Origin: Armigeres subalbatus
Lineage: Eukaryota > Arthropoda > Insecta > Diptera > Culicidae
DNA length: 64,000 nt
Assembly: GCF_024139115.2 (NCBI RefSeq)
Contig: NC_085140.1
Coordinates: 44,300,180-44,364,179 of the forward strand
Reading direction: 5' to 3'
Below the pieces are notes generated by a model. That model did no database searches. It saw only the letters and a list, made by a program, of their open reading frames with translations, and had not been told where the DNA came from. A program made the translations under genes and the position numbers. Shown here one piece after another: positions 48,651-61,365 of the stretch. Numbering within the stretch: the stretch's first letter is position 1; every line of letters begins with the position of its first letter.

Positions 48651-48850
48651 CACAGTATAAAAATGTTACAGTATTATGATGAAACAAAAATGCTCCATTC
48701 GATTCTACTCATTTTTACATTACATTTCAAAATTACAGGTAGTCATTACTATGGAGCTTGCGTGCAACGTTGTATACAAGAAAAAGTTGGATGTAAAATT
48801 AAATGTTATTAAACACAAAATCCTGGGTTCAAATATTTCCGTAGCGTGTA
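48651..48850. repeat. About 200-bp direct duplication, copy B
   Basis: This copy matches copy A and, at its left edge, preserves what appears to be the unfilled TA target of the 498-bp element. Confidence 0.7.
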
Positions 48851-48988
48851 AATTTCTGAAATTTTCCGGGATTTTTGATGACATTTCTGAAATTTCTTAA
48901 TTTTTTCCGGGATTCGCGATCGAATTTTTTTTCAAAGTTCATGTTTAAAGTTTACATTTTGGAAAGACCAGATGATACAGAATTCAAA

Positions 48989-49234
48989 TTGTAACTCAAT
49001 TTAGCATTAGCATTAGCATTGAGCATTTCGCACAAATTCGTAGGTGGTACAAGCCAAGACTATTGTATGAAAGTAGCATCACTTTCATCCGTTACCACAG
49101 ATATTGATTTGGGACTAATCAATATCTCTTAGATGGAAACAATGCACTCTCCAATAGTCGAGATCTGTCCTGGCCACGTCCTTGCGAATGCTGAGGAAGG
49201 GAAAGGATGGTTTGGATTGGTTTGTAACTCAATT
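48989..49234 (-). mobile_element. 220-bp retroposon with 13-bp target duplication
   Basis: TTGTAACTCAATT at 48989-49001 and 49222-49234 flanks 49002-49221. On the minus strand the element ends in a tandem AATGCT tail, as do some SINEs and LINE 3-prime ends. No Pol III boxes are clear, so a 5-prime-truncated LINE or a SINE are both possible. Confidence 0.65.
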
Positions 49235-50214
49235 CAATTTTAATTAAATGACTTAATGATATGACTTCAAAAAGTAAATAGTATTTGCGTTTTGATCGGA
49301 AAGTAGGATTTTTGGAACAGATGTTCGTTGAGTCCGAAAATCCGCGTTAGCTGACGGTCGAAGTAGGCTTGATTGTTTGTATTATATATTGGATTTGGAC
49401 AAATTCTAAGTTTTTATTCAAGCAGCATACTTTCTATGGCAATACTAGGTAGTATCAGACACCTCGCTGTAGACGGAAGATACACAATACACATTGTACT
49501 GGGCCCATAACCTCACGATGAAAACAAAATACTAATAATAGAGTTTGCTCCCCCTATAGTTCAACAGGTCATGGGCCCAGGGAAGGTCCCGGATCTACAG
49601 CTTAGTATCGATAGATTATCCGCAAAGACGTAATCAAAGACTAACGAATAAACTAATTAGTCTTCGAAGTAATCGCAGTATGAGATCCACGAATCGACTG
49701 CAAAAGCCGCGTGGCGCCGTGAGATTTTGGATTGGCTGCGTTAATCGTACGGAATATATTCGGAGAACTTGCTGGTCAGCAGAAGTCCAAGATAAGCTAT
49801 GAACCAAAACATTCAGGAGCTGATCACCAAAAGTCCTGGAGGAGATTCGGACCTAAACATACATATACAGGACGATGAGCTCTGTATGATTAGCTCGGTG
49901 ATAGGAATGCCGAAGAGATTAACGACGCGTGCACAATACACACAGAAAAAGAGTAATGAAAGTTAAGTAACGTGTAAAATAATATGTAAATATAAATATA
50001 AGCCTTATTTGATGCAATATCAAGTGCCATGTAAATTTTAATTTATATTAGTTTATATTTCAATAAAATCTGCCTTATTTTCACATCAATCAAACAATTG
50101 AAACAATTTAGATTCAAAAATAAAGCATTAATTCTTGCATCTATTATTATGCTCCAAATATGTGCATCAAAAGGATAGAAAAATTACAAAATATTCAGGA
50201 TGTGTGGAGTATTA
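49235..50214. other. Sequence with copia-type primer-binding motifs
   Basis: CTGGGCCCATAACCT at about 49498-49512 and AGGTCATGGGCCCAG at about 49567-49581 are near-complementary. Each matches the half-tRNA initiator-Met primer site known for copia-group elements, in opposite orientations. TTCAACA before the second would suit an LTR end. No LTR pair or copia protein was identified and the rest of the stretch is unassigned. Confidence 0.35.
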
Positions 50215-50295
50215 CGAGGTGGTGTAATTAAATGGAATTGTGCTAAACTCGTCTTATGACAGTGAAAACATTCCACTTAAAAAGAGCTAAATAAT
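50215..50295. repeat. Partial copy of the hairpin MITE found at 59.15 kb
   Basis: The sequence AATTAAATGG, AAACTCGTCTTATGACA, then ACATTCCACTTAAAAAGAGC matches (as the reverse complement) one arm and the flank of the element at 59131-59208. Confidence 0.6.
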
Positions 50296-51098
50296 TTTCT
50301 TGTAGATGTATCTGCTCATTTGTAATATTAAGGAATATTGTTAACGATGTATTGTATTTTATATTGTAGGAGTATCAGTCAGTAGCCCGCCATAGGTGAA
50401 GCAAACTCTAGTCTTATGTTTTCTTTGTGACATTGTGCGTTCAAACCAAATAAAAATTTTGAGCGTAATTGTAAACCTGAAGTAGAAAGCTGGTTTTCGG
50501 GATCTCAAAAATAATATCCCGGGAATTGGGGAATCCCAAATTTTCCTAAATCCCGTTTTTTTTTGTCGCGGGCTGGAAATTCTAGTATTGAAATAAAACC
50601 ATAGTGGTGCTATCCATTGATTTCTTATGAGACTCACCACTATTGGTACAGTTGCACCACTATAGGTGCAAAGGGGTCAATTTTATTAAGGAAAATCATT
50701 GTTTTCAATAGTTTTCCAAGAAAAATCTTAGAATAAGTTGTATTTAACAAAATATTTTAAGCACGATGCATCAACTGAAACCATCATAAATATGAAAAAT
50801 CTCTATAAAACCCCACTACCTCCACTATTGGTGCTACCTCTACTAAGAGTACGGTTACCCTATCAAACAAATTTATTGTGCGTTAAATAGGATAGAACGA
50901 ATTAAACAAAACTAGTCGTTCGATAACTGCTACATGTTTACGTTTTAGTTAGCGAATGCCGTTCGATTACAACGCATTTCAATCGTTAAACTGTTGTCAG
51001 TCGATGTCAGATGCAACAAAAGTGCATTTGACTGTGCAACGCATTGCAGCTGTCGTTGATTTTGACATCATTTTGAATTTTTTTTTAACTGTTGCAGC
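50296..51098. other. Unassigned sequence
   Basis: No gene is recognised. Confidence 0.35.
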
Positions 51099-51543
51099 TA
51101 CAGTATTGACCCGATTTTGTCACTCCCCGATTTTGTCTACCCCCGATTTTGTCTACCCCCGATTTTATCACGTTTTCGACCCGATTTTATCACGTCCCGA
51201 TTTTGTCACGTTTTCGACCCGATTTTGTCACCCCAAAAAAATTTGTCATTCTTTTTATTTTCGTAAATAATACCACAAACAACATTGATTTTCATGAAAT
51301 AACTTTCACCGCGTGTAGTTTATTACGAACGACCTCTAAGTACCTGAAAAACATTTTGTAAGCAATTTCGACAAGAAAAAAACGGGTACCAATCACGCCT
51401 TTGGCCTTTCCAAGGCATAAAATGATTCATATTTGTGGAATGAATTAAAAAATTGGAAATATTTTTTTTCCAATTTTGTCACATACCCTGTTTTATCACC
51501 CCAAAATTCACCAGGGGGGTGATAAAATCGGGATATTACTGTA
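51099..51543. mobile_element. TA-flanked MITE with pogo/mariner-like ends, 441 bp
   Basis: TA at 51099-51100 and 51542-51543 flanks CAGTATTGACCCGATTTTGT at the left; the right end is GGTGATAAAATCGGGATATT followed by ACTG. The left side has several tandem CCCGATTTTGTCA units (51109-51232). The CAGT termini with a CCCGATTTT run and the TA target suit the Tc1/mariner superfamily. There is no transposase frame. Confidence 0.7.
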
Positions 51544-52214
51544 TTTGCATTTGCAATTGCATTAGAAAAGCATTGCAGTTAAATGACTTGCAGTTATCGA
51601 ATGCCTCCTGTATATACAAATGGTTGCCTGCACTCCAGCACTCCAGGCCAACCAAAAATTGTAATTGAAATGAAAACCGCAAAAACTAACCGCATAACAA
51701 TACATTAGCAAATAACTATATGCCGATTGTTTGATAATATTTCAAATCACACACTACCCATGATAACGAAATCAAGTAGGTATTTAGCCAAAGCCTTTTA
51801 TACAAGCAAAATAATTTCACAACACCCTTTAGAAACTATGTAGATAATCTTACTATACTCTTATCTCACTGTTTCATACGCTGGGAAAAGCACACAGATA
51901 GTTTTGTTTATTACAGCAATGATAAAGATCGCTGCTATTCATATTCGGATATTTGTTTCAGACAAATTACACATATGACCATCACCATTACACCTTCGAC
52001 AATCTGGCTGTAGATAGTTCTTATCAGACTACTATCATCAGCTGTTGTAAGCACAGCAGCTCACTTGTAACGAAGCCGATGACGAGTGCTCTATCAATCA
52101 AGTTCTTCCGAAGGAAGGAAGTACTCAGATTCGAATAAACCCGAAATATCGTTGAACAATAATCATTAGATAAACAAACTGAGTGTAAACGACGATATCA
52201 ATCTCCGTGCTGAC
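51544..52214. other. Upstream region of the sulfotransferase gene
   Basis: No coding sequence is recognised. A pyrimidine-rich TTTGTTTCAG at about 51952-51961 could be a splice acceptor for an untranslated exon. No confident TATA box or initiator is visible. Confidence 0.3.
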
Positions 52215-53306
52215 ATGTTTCGATACGAAACCCTTAATCGTGACGAGGTGAAACGCTTCGAGACACCATTCAATGAAAATTTCACTGAGGTGCACTTGGA
52301 GGACACTTCGGTTAATCCGTCCGGGAACCCATCGTGGAAACCGGTTCACTGCGTTATGCCTTCCATGTATCAAAAATATGCGGACCGTATTCGAGAGCTA
52401 ACAGTTTACGATGATGACGTGTGGATAGTGACGTTTCCGAAGGCTGGCACTACCTGGACTCAGGAAATGGTATGGCTGATTCATCACGATTTGGACTACG
52501 AAAAGGCATCCGCAGTCAACCTAACGGAAAGATCTATCTTTTTGGAGTAAGGTGTTATCAACTTCTTTTGAGCTTTTGAAATATTTTTTTTTGCATTGCA
52601 GATTATGCACCTTTTGTTCGAATGTGGATTTACCGGATACTATAGCTCAGGTTGAGCATCTGCCCCGACCACGGCACATTAAAAGTCACCTACCATTAGC
52701 ACTGCTTCCCAAGCAGCTTTGGATGGTGAAACCGAAAATTATATACACCGCAAGAAATCCGAAAGATGTCACCACTTCGTTTATGCATCACTATAAAAAT
52801 ATGCACGGCTTCAAAGGTCCAAGAGAAGATTTTCTGGATGGAATACTGGCGGATAAACTAGTCTACTGCCCACAAATTAAGCACGTTACCGAATTTTGGG
52901 CTGTAGCACACCTCCCAAATGTGCTGTTTTTAAACTTTGAAGACATGAAGAGAAATATGCCCGCGGTACTGCGGAAAGTATGTGACTTCTTCGGAAAATC
53001 CTACAGCCCAAGTCAACTGGCGGAGTTGAATACACATTTGACGTTCGATACTATGAAACGTAGGTATCGTGTTTTTAATGTAATGGTTTTACAGTTTCAA
53101 AATTCATTTCAGAAAACAATTCTGCAAACAACCAGATACTGGTGACGGGAATCCAGGACGCTATGGGGATAACCAATGATTTCAAGTTCATGCGTAAGGG
53201 TCAAGTCGGTGGCTACAAGGATGAACTTCCAGCAGAGTTTATCGACAAAATGAATAATTTCATTGAAGAACAATTGCAGGGAACAACATTTAAATACAAA
53301 GAATGA
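52215..53306 (+). CDS. Cytosolic sulfotransferase (SULT family), three exons
   Basis: The product would transfer a sulfonate group from PAPS to a hydroxyl or amine acceptor in the cytosol; no signal peptide or membrane segment is seen. Exons are 52215-52546, 52602-53059 and 53113-53306, giving 327 residues, normal for the family. Both introns (55 and 53 bp) have GT-AG ends, and joining them keeps one frame. The PAPS 5-prime-phosphosulfate loop TFPKAGTTW is at about residues 73-81. The catalytic His is in KSHLP at about 140. The 3-prime-phosphate site RNPKDVTTSF is at about 162-171, and the C-terminal RKGQVGGYK matches the conserved GxxGxxK region. The ATG at 52215 begins the usual length and is used as the start. 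The substrate cannot be told from sequence. It is isolated among transposons, without stops or frameshifts, so it appears functional. Confidence 0.92.
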
Positions 53307-54639
53307 AACAAACTTTCCTTAAAACAATGATTGACATAATGAAGAAAAATCATGCAAGGGTGCAAAAAAATCTGAAATAATTATTTCTTGATTGTCATCA
53401 TACTTGCAGATAACCGTGCAAGAATTGACTTCGAGTAGTTGATTTCGAATTGGACATTTGTTACTTGTGAACTCGAATGCTCCTTTTTTCAGATTCCCTT
53501 GAGGTGTCAACGATTGGACTTCTACGGAATTATAAATTTTGGTATTGATCAGTAGAATTTTCCTGAAACATAATAAAATAATAATGACACGCACGCTAAA
53601 CCAGGCTCAATTAGTTTTAGTTTAAACCAGGTTTCGATTTCAGAACTTCGAAAGTGCTCAACCTTATTAGCCTATTAACATTTTCAATTCTATTTGGCTT
53701 ATTAAAATTTCATTACAGTTTAATTAAGGCATCGCATAATCAATAGGGTTTTATACTAGCTTTCATCTAGTTCAAGTTACTTCATTCTCCTATAATACTG
53801 CTTGTAATCGCATAACAATCCCATATAAAAAAAGTGCCAACAGAAAAAATTGCCGATTGAGTTGAAATCTGATTTTCTATCATTGAATATTTTTCATGCT
53901 TTGAATAGTAAATTTGATCGACAAAATGGAATTATAGTAACACAATTTTACACGTCGTTGAATATTCAAAACTATTTGCTTTGTAGGATGCATTGGCCCA
54001 GTTCTGCAGATCATTTTCATTTTGCTCATCACCGCATTAGAAACGAAAAAAATAAACTATTGGCTACCCCTCCAATCCCTTAGTTTGGGCTTGTGAAATA
54101 TTCTACGACTGTGGATAGATGAAAGTAAGCCATTTGACAAAAAAGCCGTGTTATGTTTCTGGTACCTACATACAAAGAACAGACAAACATGTTGAGAAAG
54201 GTAAAAATTTGTCAAAATTCAAATTATCATGACTTTGCTTCATAAATTCAATTTCGATAAATTTGAAATCTATGAACGCAAAAATTCCCCTAGTTTTCTG
54301 TCTTTTCTCAAAGAGTTGGATCAGTGAATGCAACTAATAGATTGATATTTAAATGTTTGAAATGTTTTCTTAATGTCACTTCAATCTTCAAAATTGTTAA
54401 AAATAAAAGAGCATATTTTTTGCCAGCTTTGTAGGACAACTCTGGTTCTACATAGGTCACTGCAACTGATATGTGACCGAGTTTAGTAGCAACCGAGTTG
54501 TTGCAAGTATTTCTGCCTGACTTATGCTGCTCGAGTGAAACATCTCCGGTAACCATGGACTGACGAAATATTGAGGATAATGGCAGAACACTAGAAGAAC
54601 TTTTGCGTCCAAATTTTTCAGTTTTATTGAGGGGAAAAA
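53307..54639. other. 3-prime flank and unassigned sequence
   Basis: This holds the likely 3-prime UTR followed by AT-rich sequence. The segment 53946-53985 resembles 1233-1272. No second gene is recognised. Confidence 0.35.
53572..53577 (+). terminator. Candidate polyadenylation signal of the sulfotransferase gene
   Basis: An AATAAA hexamer lies about 265 bp after the stop codon on the same strand. The context is AT-rich, so this could be chance. Confidence 0.3.
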
Positions 54640-55175
54640 CCGTTCGGCCGAAGGCCACTGAGCCGAAAGTTGTTTGGCCGAACAGACCATTATGCAGAAT
54701 AGGTCATTTGACCGAATAGATCATTTGGCCGAATATGATATTTGGCCGAATTGGTCTTTTTGCCGAATACGTCATTTGGCTGAATAGGTTATTTGGCCGA
54801 ATAGGTCGTTTGGCCGAATAAGAAATTTGGCCGATCAGATCATTTGACCGTAAAGGACATTTGGTCGTATAGGTTATTTGGCCGAATAGAACATTTGACT
54901 GAATAGTCATTTGGCCTAATAGATCATTTGGCTTAATAGCCATTTGACCGAATAGATCTTTTGAAAAGAGAAGACGTCTCACTTTTCACACCTCATTTCT
55001 TACTTTTCAAATGACTTATTCGGTTTGCTAGAAAATCCTTTTAACCGAAAAAGACATTTGACAGAAAGGTTCAATTAGCCGACGAATATATGATTTGGAC
55101 AAACGGGTCATATAGCCAAAAATGTCGTTCAACCGAAAAAGTTATTTGTCTGAATAGGTCATTTGGCCCTAGTTA
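54640..55175. repeat. 17-bp minisatellite (GGCCGAATAG type)
   Basis: From about 54693 to 54965 units of 17 bp (GAATAGGTCATTTGGCC and variants) follow head to tail for some 16 copies, two of them one base short. Looser copies extend left to 54640 and right to 55175. The minus-strand 92-codon frame through it is a by-product. Confidence 0.85.
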
Positions 55176-55323
55176 TCCTAGATTCTAGTCGTTCAAGAGA
55201 ATCAGAATAATGCAAAATTATCCAGAAATTTTTATCACAAGTTGGTTCGTTGATAATCACGACAAAAAATCTGTCGCATTACTAGATTTGATGAGAACTT
55301 TATAAGATAAAAACTACCAGATA

Positions 55324-55520
55324 CATCTATATAAATAAAAATTAGTTTAGGTTCCCTTCCACGAATGGGTTGACCGATTTGCAAAATTTCCGCCCTAATC
55401 GATTCGTCTTGGGATTCGTAAGGTTTGTTTACAAAAAAGCTGGTGAATTTGGTGGGGAGAGGTAAAAAAACGGTAGAATACATTTTGGGTCTTTGACTAT
55501 TTTTCGCTAGTATTAACATA
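55324..55520 (+). mobile_element. Possible Helitron 5-prime end
   Basis: TCTATATAAATAAAAATTAG at 55324, followed by a GACCGATTTGC segment at about 55372, resembles the 5-prime start known for many insect Helitrons. No CTRR-hairpin 3-prime end was located. Confidence 0.35.
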
Positions 55521-55689
55521 AAAGAAAGATTTAAAAAAAACCTATCCTATGTTATGTCATGCCTGATGAAAGAAAAAAAGAAGAAATCTTTCCATAGGTT
55601 GTTGCGATGCATCTGTGGGGGTCCGGAAGTGGCTATAAGATCTGATTCTTCCTCAATGGCTCTACATTCCAACTGGAACTTGGCCTGCT

Positions 55690-55870
55690 TTAATACTTAG
55701 TATTCAACTAATAATTGAAAGCGTTTCTATGCCCGCCATTGCATGAGTCAATAACTTGCGTGGTAAGTACAGTGGATACACTATGCTCAGGGCGTCGAAA
55801 ATGTTTCCCACCCGAAAACCTCCTAGACCGGACCGAGAATCGAACTCGCCTAACTGGAGCCATGAGATAA
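55690..55870 (-). mobile_element. tRNA-derived SINE fragment, second type
   Basis: On the minus strand GGCGAGTTCGATTCTCGGTC at 55833-55852 contains a box B-like GAGTTCGATTC, followed by CGGTCTAGGAGGTTTTCGGG. It resembles a tRNA-derived head but not the Feilai-like body. Box A is missing or beyond the truncation. Confidence 0.5.
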
Positions 55871-57185
55871 ATTTCTCAATTAACTTTTCAAAAGGATCCA
55901 AGTAAAAATTGTCCATGAATTAATTTGAATACTGCAATAAATAGCTTTCATGTTGTTCTGTTGATTGTGCTATTTAAATTAACTCATGAAAAAAATGTTG
56001 TTACCATTTGAAAAGTTAAGTGAAATTTCCTTCTATAATTTCGGGAAAAAAGGGAAAAAAATCAGAAAAGGCTGCTATTCTTCCTCGTAGAATAACCCAG
56101 GTAACCAATAAGCATTAAAGTAAGCACAATAGTAGCTTTATACTGGCATTGCATATGCTCCATGCTGTAAATAAGCATTACGAAAACCTGGCTGTTCTAA
56201 ATAAGCATTCTAAAAGCAATCATGAGAGGCATAGTGTTATAATAGCATTTTGAATGCAAAATGTTGTTTTTCGCTAAGTGCAATGGAACAGCTACATTAG
56301 TGCCACTTTAAGGCCTGTAGTGTTCATACGTCAAACGGAAAACATGCAACCATATAGCGGGGACTATTTGTCCAATGAACTTACATTTGAGAATAGAAAT
56401 CGGTACGTGCTGAATGTTTTTTTTCCATTCCGACCATTGACAGGAGTACTTGTCGTTAAGGCCTCTTACGGTGTCATTCAGAATGGCTGCGGCTCACCAA
56501 CACAATCTTACAATTACCCACTTTCTCACTCCAATTAGCACCGAGCAGTTTGTTTGTGATTGAAAAAACCACACCTGATAACACTTTTACTAGGAAAAGT
56601 ATCAGAACTATGTAAGAATCTTAATCTACACATTGATAAATTATCAAACCATATAGTGCTCATTTAGCGTCGATTCAATCAAAATAAAACTGAGTGAAAA
56701 TAAAACGTCGGTTGATCGTCGTCGGCAGCGTCGTATGCAAGCAGTCATTGATCATTGCCTATACCAGAAGACAGTGATGTGAACATGAAATACTGTGAAA
56801 TCACAGTGAAAAGTGGTGAAAACATGTAAAATATCGAAAAAATAATAAATCTCCCTCCAACCTGTTATCTATTAATGTCATAAATATATCGTCATTATCC
56901 TACTTTGGTACGTCTTGAAAAATCAAAAAGAAAACGCAGTAAATTTCAATTATACTTACTATTTGTGAATTTGAACAGCTGGTAACAATATCGCAAGACG
57001 TAAACATAAACATCTAGCATAATGAAAAAATAATACATAAATATCGTCGCAAATCAAAGCGAATCTGTTGATTTTCGGACACATTTCGTTAGTTTATGCC
57101 ATAGTCAAACAGTATTGAGTATTCCTGTATTCAACTTGGACTGAAATCGTTCACATTAATGCATTGTTTACGGTAATCGGATGTA
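55871..57185. other. Unassigned sequence with ATAAGCATT repeats
   Basis: Around 56098-56260 the motif AATAAGCATT occurs four times within a partly palindromic stretch starting CCAGGTAACC. It is probably a decayed MITE. An 86-codon frame at 56278-56538 has no recognised domain. Nothing else is seen. Confidence 0.35.
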
Positions 57186-57187
57186 AA

Positions 57188-58840
<1,653 letters not shown>

Positions 58841-59152
58841 CTTTCTTGTGCAACGAAAGGCTATAATTTCTCTCTGAAAACGAACTATCGGATGCTTCCA
58901 CACTAATACACTTCTCTCCCTCTTCAAACGGGAGTTTGGCAGAAGGACGGTCTTGAGATTTTTATCATAACAAATATTGCCTTCCGCTCGCTTGATTGGA
59001 AGAACATTTTCGTTTTCTTTTTGTGTAGTCGGAGCTTCAGTTTAACAAACATCCAAAAGTGATATCCTTAAAATATATGACTGGGTAAAATAAAACATTG
59101 GTATGTACATTTTGTTTAGAACATTATTTTGAGCTTTTTAGTGGAATGTCTT
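58841..59152. other. Unassigned sequence next to a partial head copy
   Basis: TTTTTGCCTTTCTTGTGC near 58829 resembles the head start. The rest is unassigned, and 59131-59152 belongs to the family of the hairpin MITE flank also seen at 50.27 kb. Confidence 0.35.
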
Positions 59153-59287
59153 CACTTGTCATAAGACGAGTTTGTACAATCCCATTTAATTCCACCACTT
59201 AATTGTATTATTGATCTTGATATCTGTCAAGATACAATTAAGTGGTGGAATTAAATGGGATTGTATAAACTCGTCTTATGACAAGTG
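59153..59287. mobile_element. 135-bp hairpin MITE with 56-bp arms
   Basis: The left arm 59153-59208 is the reverse complement of 59232-59287 with a single mismatch; the loop is 23 bp. The near-identity of the arms points to recent origin or conversion between arms. Confidence 0.8.
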
Positions 59288-59296
59288 ATGGGTATG

Positions 59297-59612
59297 TACG
59301 TCAAAAAGATTCTTCTTCTTCTTCTTATTGGCATTACATCCCCACACTGGGATAGAGCCGCCTCGCAGCTTAGTGTTCATTAAGCACTTCCACAGTTATT
59401 AACTGCGAGGTTTCTAAGCCAGTTTACCATTTTAGCATTCATGAGGCTAACACGATGATACTTTTATGCCCAGGGAAGTCGAGACAATTTCCAATCCGAA
59501 AATTGCCTAGACCGGCACCGGGAATCGAACCCAGCCATCCTCAGCATGGTCTTGCTTTGTAGCCGCGCGTCTTACCGCACGGCTAAGGAGGGCCCCTACG
59601 GTCAAAAAGATT
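59297..59612 (-). mobile_element. Feilai-like: tRNA-derived SINE, Feilai-like, copy 3
   Basis: The minus-strand SINE (59312-59596) has a box B complement GGAATCGAACC near 59521, the shared body, and an AAG-triplet tail at the left. TACGTCAAAAAGATT (59297-59311) and TACGGTCAAAAAGATT (59597-59612) form a 15-bp target duplication with one indel. Confidence 0.85.
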
Positions 59613-59930
59613 GAAAAAAAAAATGGTCGAAATTCTTATTAGCATACTGTAGATCAACTTGAAAACCGAACTGAGATCTCGCGACAATCGCATTTTCTCG
59701 CATTTCCGGATGTTGCAACTGCATCGCGAGTAGTGCGCATCTGTAGTCGTGCATCACTCGCGATGCAGTTGCGATATCCGAAAATGGGACAAAATATGGT
59801 TTTCGGTTTTTAACTGGATCTACAATATCTTTGCCTTAAATAATCTGATTTTCATAGAACGGACAAAGAATTTTTCCTTTTTTCTCCTAACTACTAGCTC
59901 ATCTATTTTTAAACACACACATTTTACGAA
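59613..59930. other. Unassigned sequence with a small palindrome
   Basis: CGCGATGCAGTTGC-type motifs occur in both orientations around 59712-59775. No gene is recognised. Confidence 0.35.
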
Positions 59931-59936
59931 GGTCGA

Positions 59937-60480
59937 GAAAGGCACCATCACCGCTAGGTGGATTAATCTGGGTTTTTCGAGTGAGTAATTTCTACGCACT
60001 TTTGGTGAAAAAAAAGTATTTTGGCCATAACTTCTGAGCCCATAGTCCGACCCGGCCAATTTTCAACAGGAAACATTGGGATCGGATTCTGCATCGAATG
60101 CAACTTGTTGCGAGAGTAAGCTAAGAGTAAGTGCCTAAAAAAGGAGTGAGATTTTTTTGGGTAAAAAAATGTTTTTTGGCCAAAACTCCGAATCCCATAG
60201 TCCGATTCCGCCAATTTTCATTACGAAACAATGGGACAAGATTCCGCGTCGAATGCAACTTGATGGGAGCAAATCCGTTAAAGATAAGTGCCTGAAAAAT
60301 GAGTGAGAATTTTGTATGTGTTTCTTATGTAAAAAAATGAATTTTGGCCATAACTCCCATAGTCCGATCTGTCCAATGTTCAATACGAAACAATTGGACA
60401 AGATTCCGCGTCGAATGCAATTTGTTGCGAGCAAATCGGTTAAGGATAAGTGCCTGAAAATGAGTGAGATTATTTTGCGC
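59937..60480 (-). repeat. Inverted copy of the 167-bp unit array
   Basis: Reading the minus strand, three units with CACTCATTTTCAGGCACTTA and GTTGCATTCGACG-type blocks run from 60475 to about 59990. They end in the same CCCAGATTAATCCACCTAGC lead that opens the forward copy (reverse complement at about 59945-59980). Confidence 0.85.
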
Positions 60481-60496
60481 ATACACATACACATAC

Positions 60497-61365
60497 AGTC
60501 TTCCCTGAAGCATGGAAAAGGCAGAGCTTGGTCCTATTGCCAAAGGCGGGAAAACCACCGGGGGATCCGTCGGCATATAGACCAATATGCCTGCTTGATA
60601 CGGCGGGGAAGGTGCTCGAGAAGATCATCCTCAACAGGTTGTTGATACGCACGGAGGGTGCGGATGGTCTATCGAGTAACCAGTTTGGCTTCCGAAAGGG
60701 TAAGTTGACCGTAGACGCTATCTTGTAAGAGGAGGGGAGTTCGCTATTGTGCAGTAGTGACTCTCGACGTGAGGAATGCTTTCAATAGTGCCAGTTGGGC
60801 AGCTATTGCAGATGCGCTCCTGCGTCTTGGAATTCCCGAGTACCTGTACAAGATTCTCGGAAGCTACTTCCAGAATCGAGTACTGGTACACGACACGGAG
60901 GCGGGTCGAAATGCGGAGTGCTTCGAAATGCGCGGCACGAGAGGCGTCCGTAGGACTGTCAGGTTGGCCTCAATGGTCAAATGCCAGCGTGCGTGGGACA
61001 GTTCCACTAAGGGTAGATAGACACATAGGTTTATACCACGTACCTATGTCAAGAGGCTCCATGGGGAAATCACTTTCCACCTGACCCAGGTCCTTACAGG
61101 CCATGGTTGCTTCAGACAGTACCTACACCGGTTCAGCCACCGGGCCCTGCCGGAGGAAACGGCGGAACACGTGTTGTTCGTGTGCCCGCGTTTTCGTACA
61201 ATGCGTGACCACATGCTTGCCATATGTGGTCTGGACACTACCCCGGACAACCTAGTCCGGAGGATGTGTAAAGATGAAGTTGGCTGGAACGCTGTTTTAT
61301 CGGCTATCGTCCAAATCATCTCGGAGCTACACAGAAGATGGCGCGTGGACTCGAGGAATGGCTAG
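60497..61365 (+). pseudogene. R1-clade reverse transcriptase and C-terminal remnant
   Basis: The frame at 60500-60728 has LLPKAGKPPGDPSAYRPICL, LEKIILNRL and SNQFGFRKGKLTVDAIL. After a frame change near 60730, TLDVRNAFNSASWAAIADAL follows. The region that should hold the catalytic YADD is deleted: at about 60930-61010 the sequence jumps towards the C-terminal part. That part carries EETAEHVLFVCPRF (about 61153-61194), the Cys/His-type motif region after RT. The copy is dead. Confidence 0.7.

Noticed and set aside
54704..54982. A 92-codon minus-strand repeat protein
   Set aside because: It is a reading through the 17-bp minisatellite.
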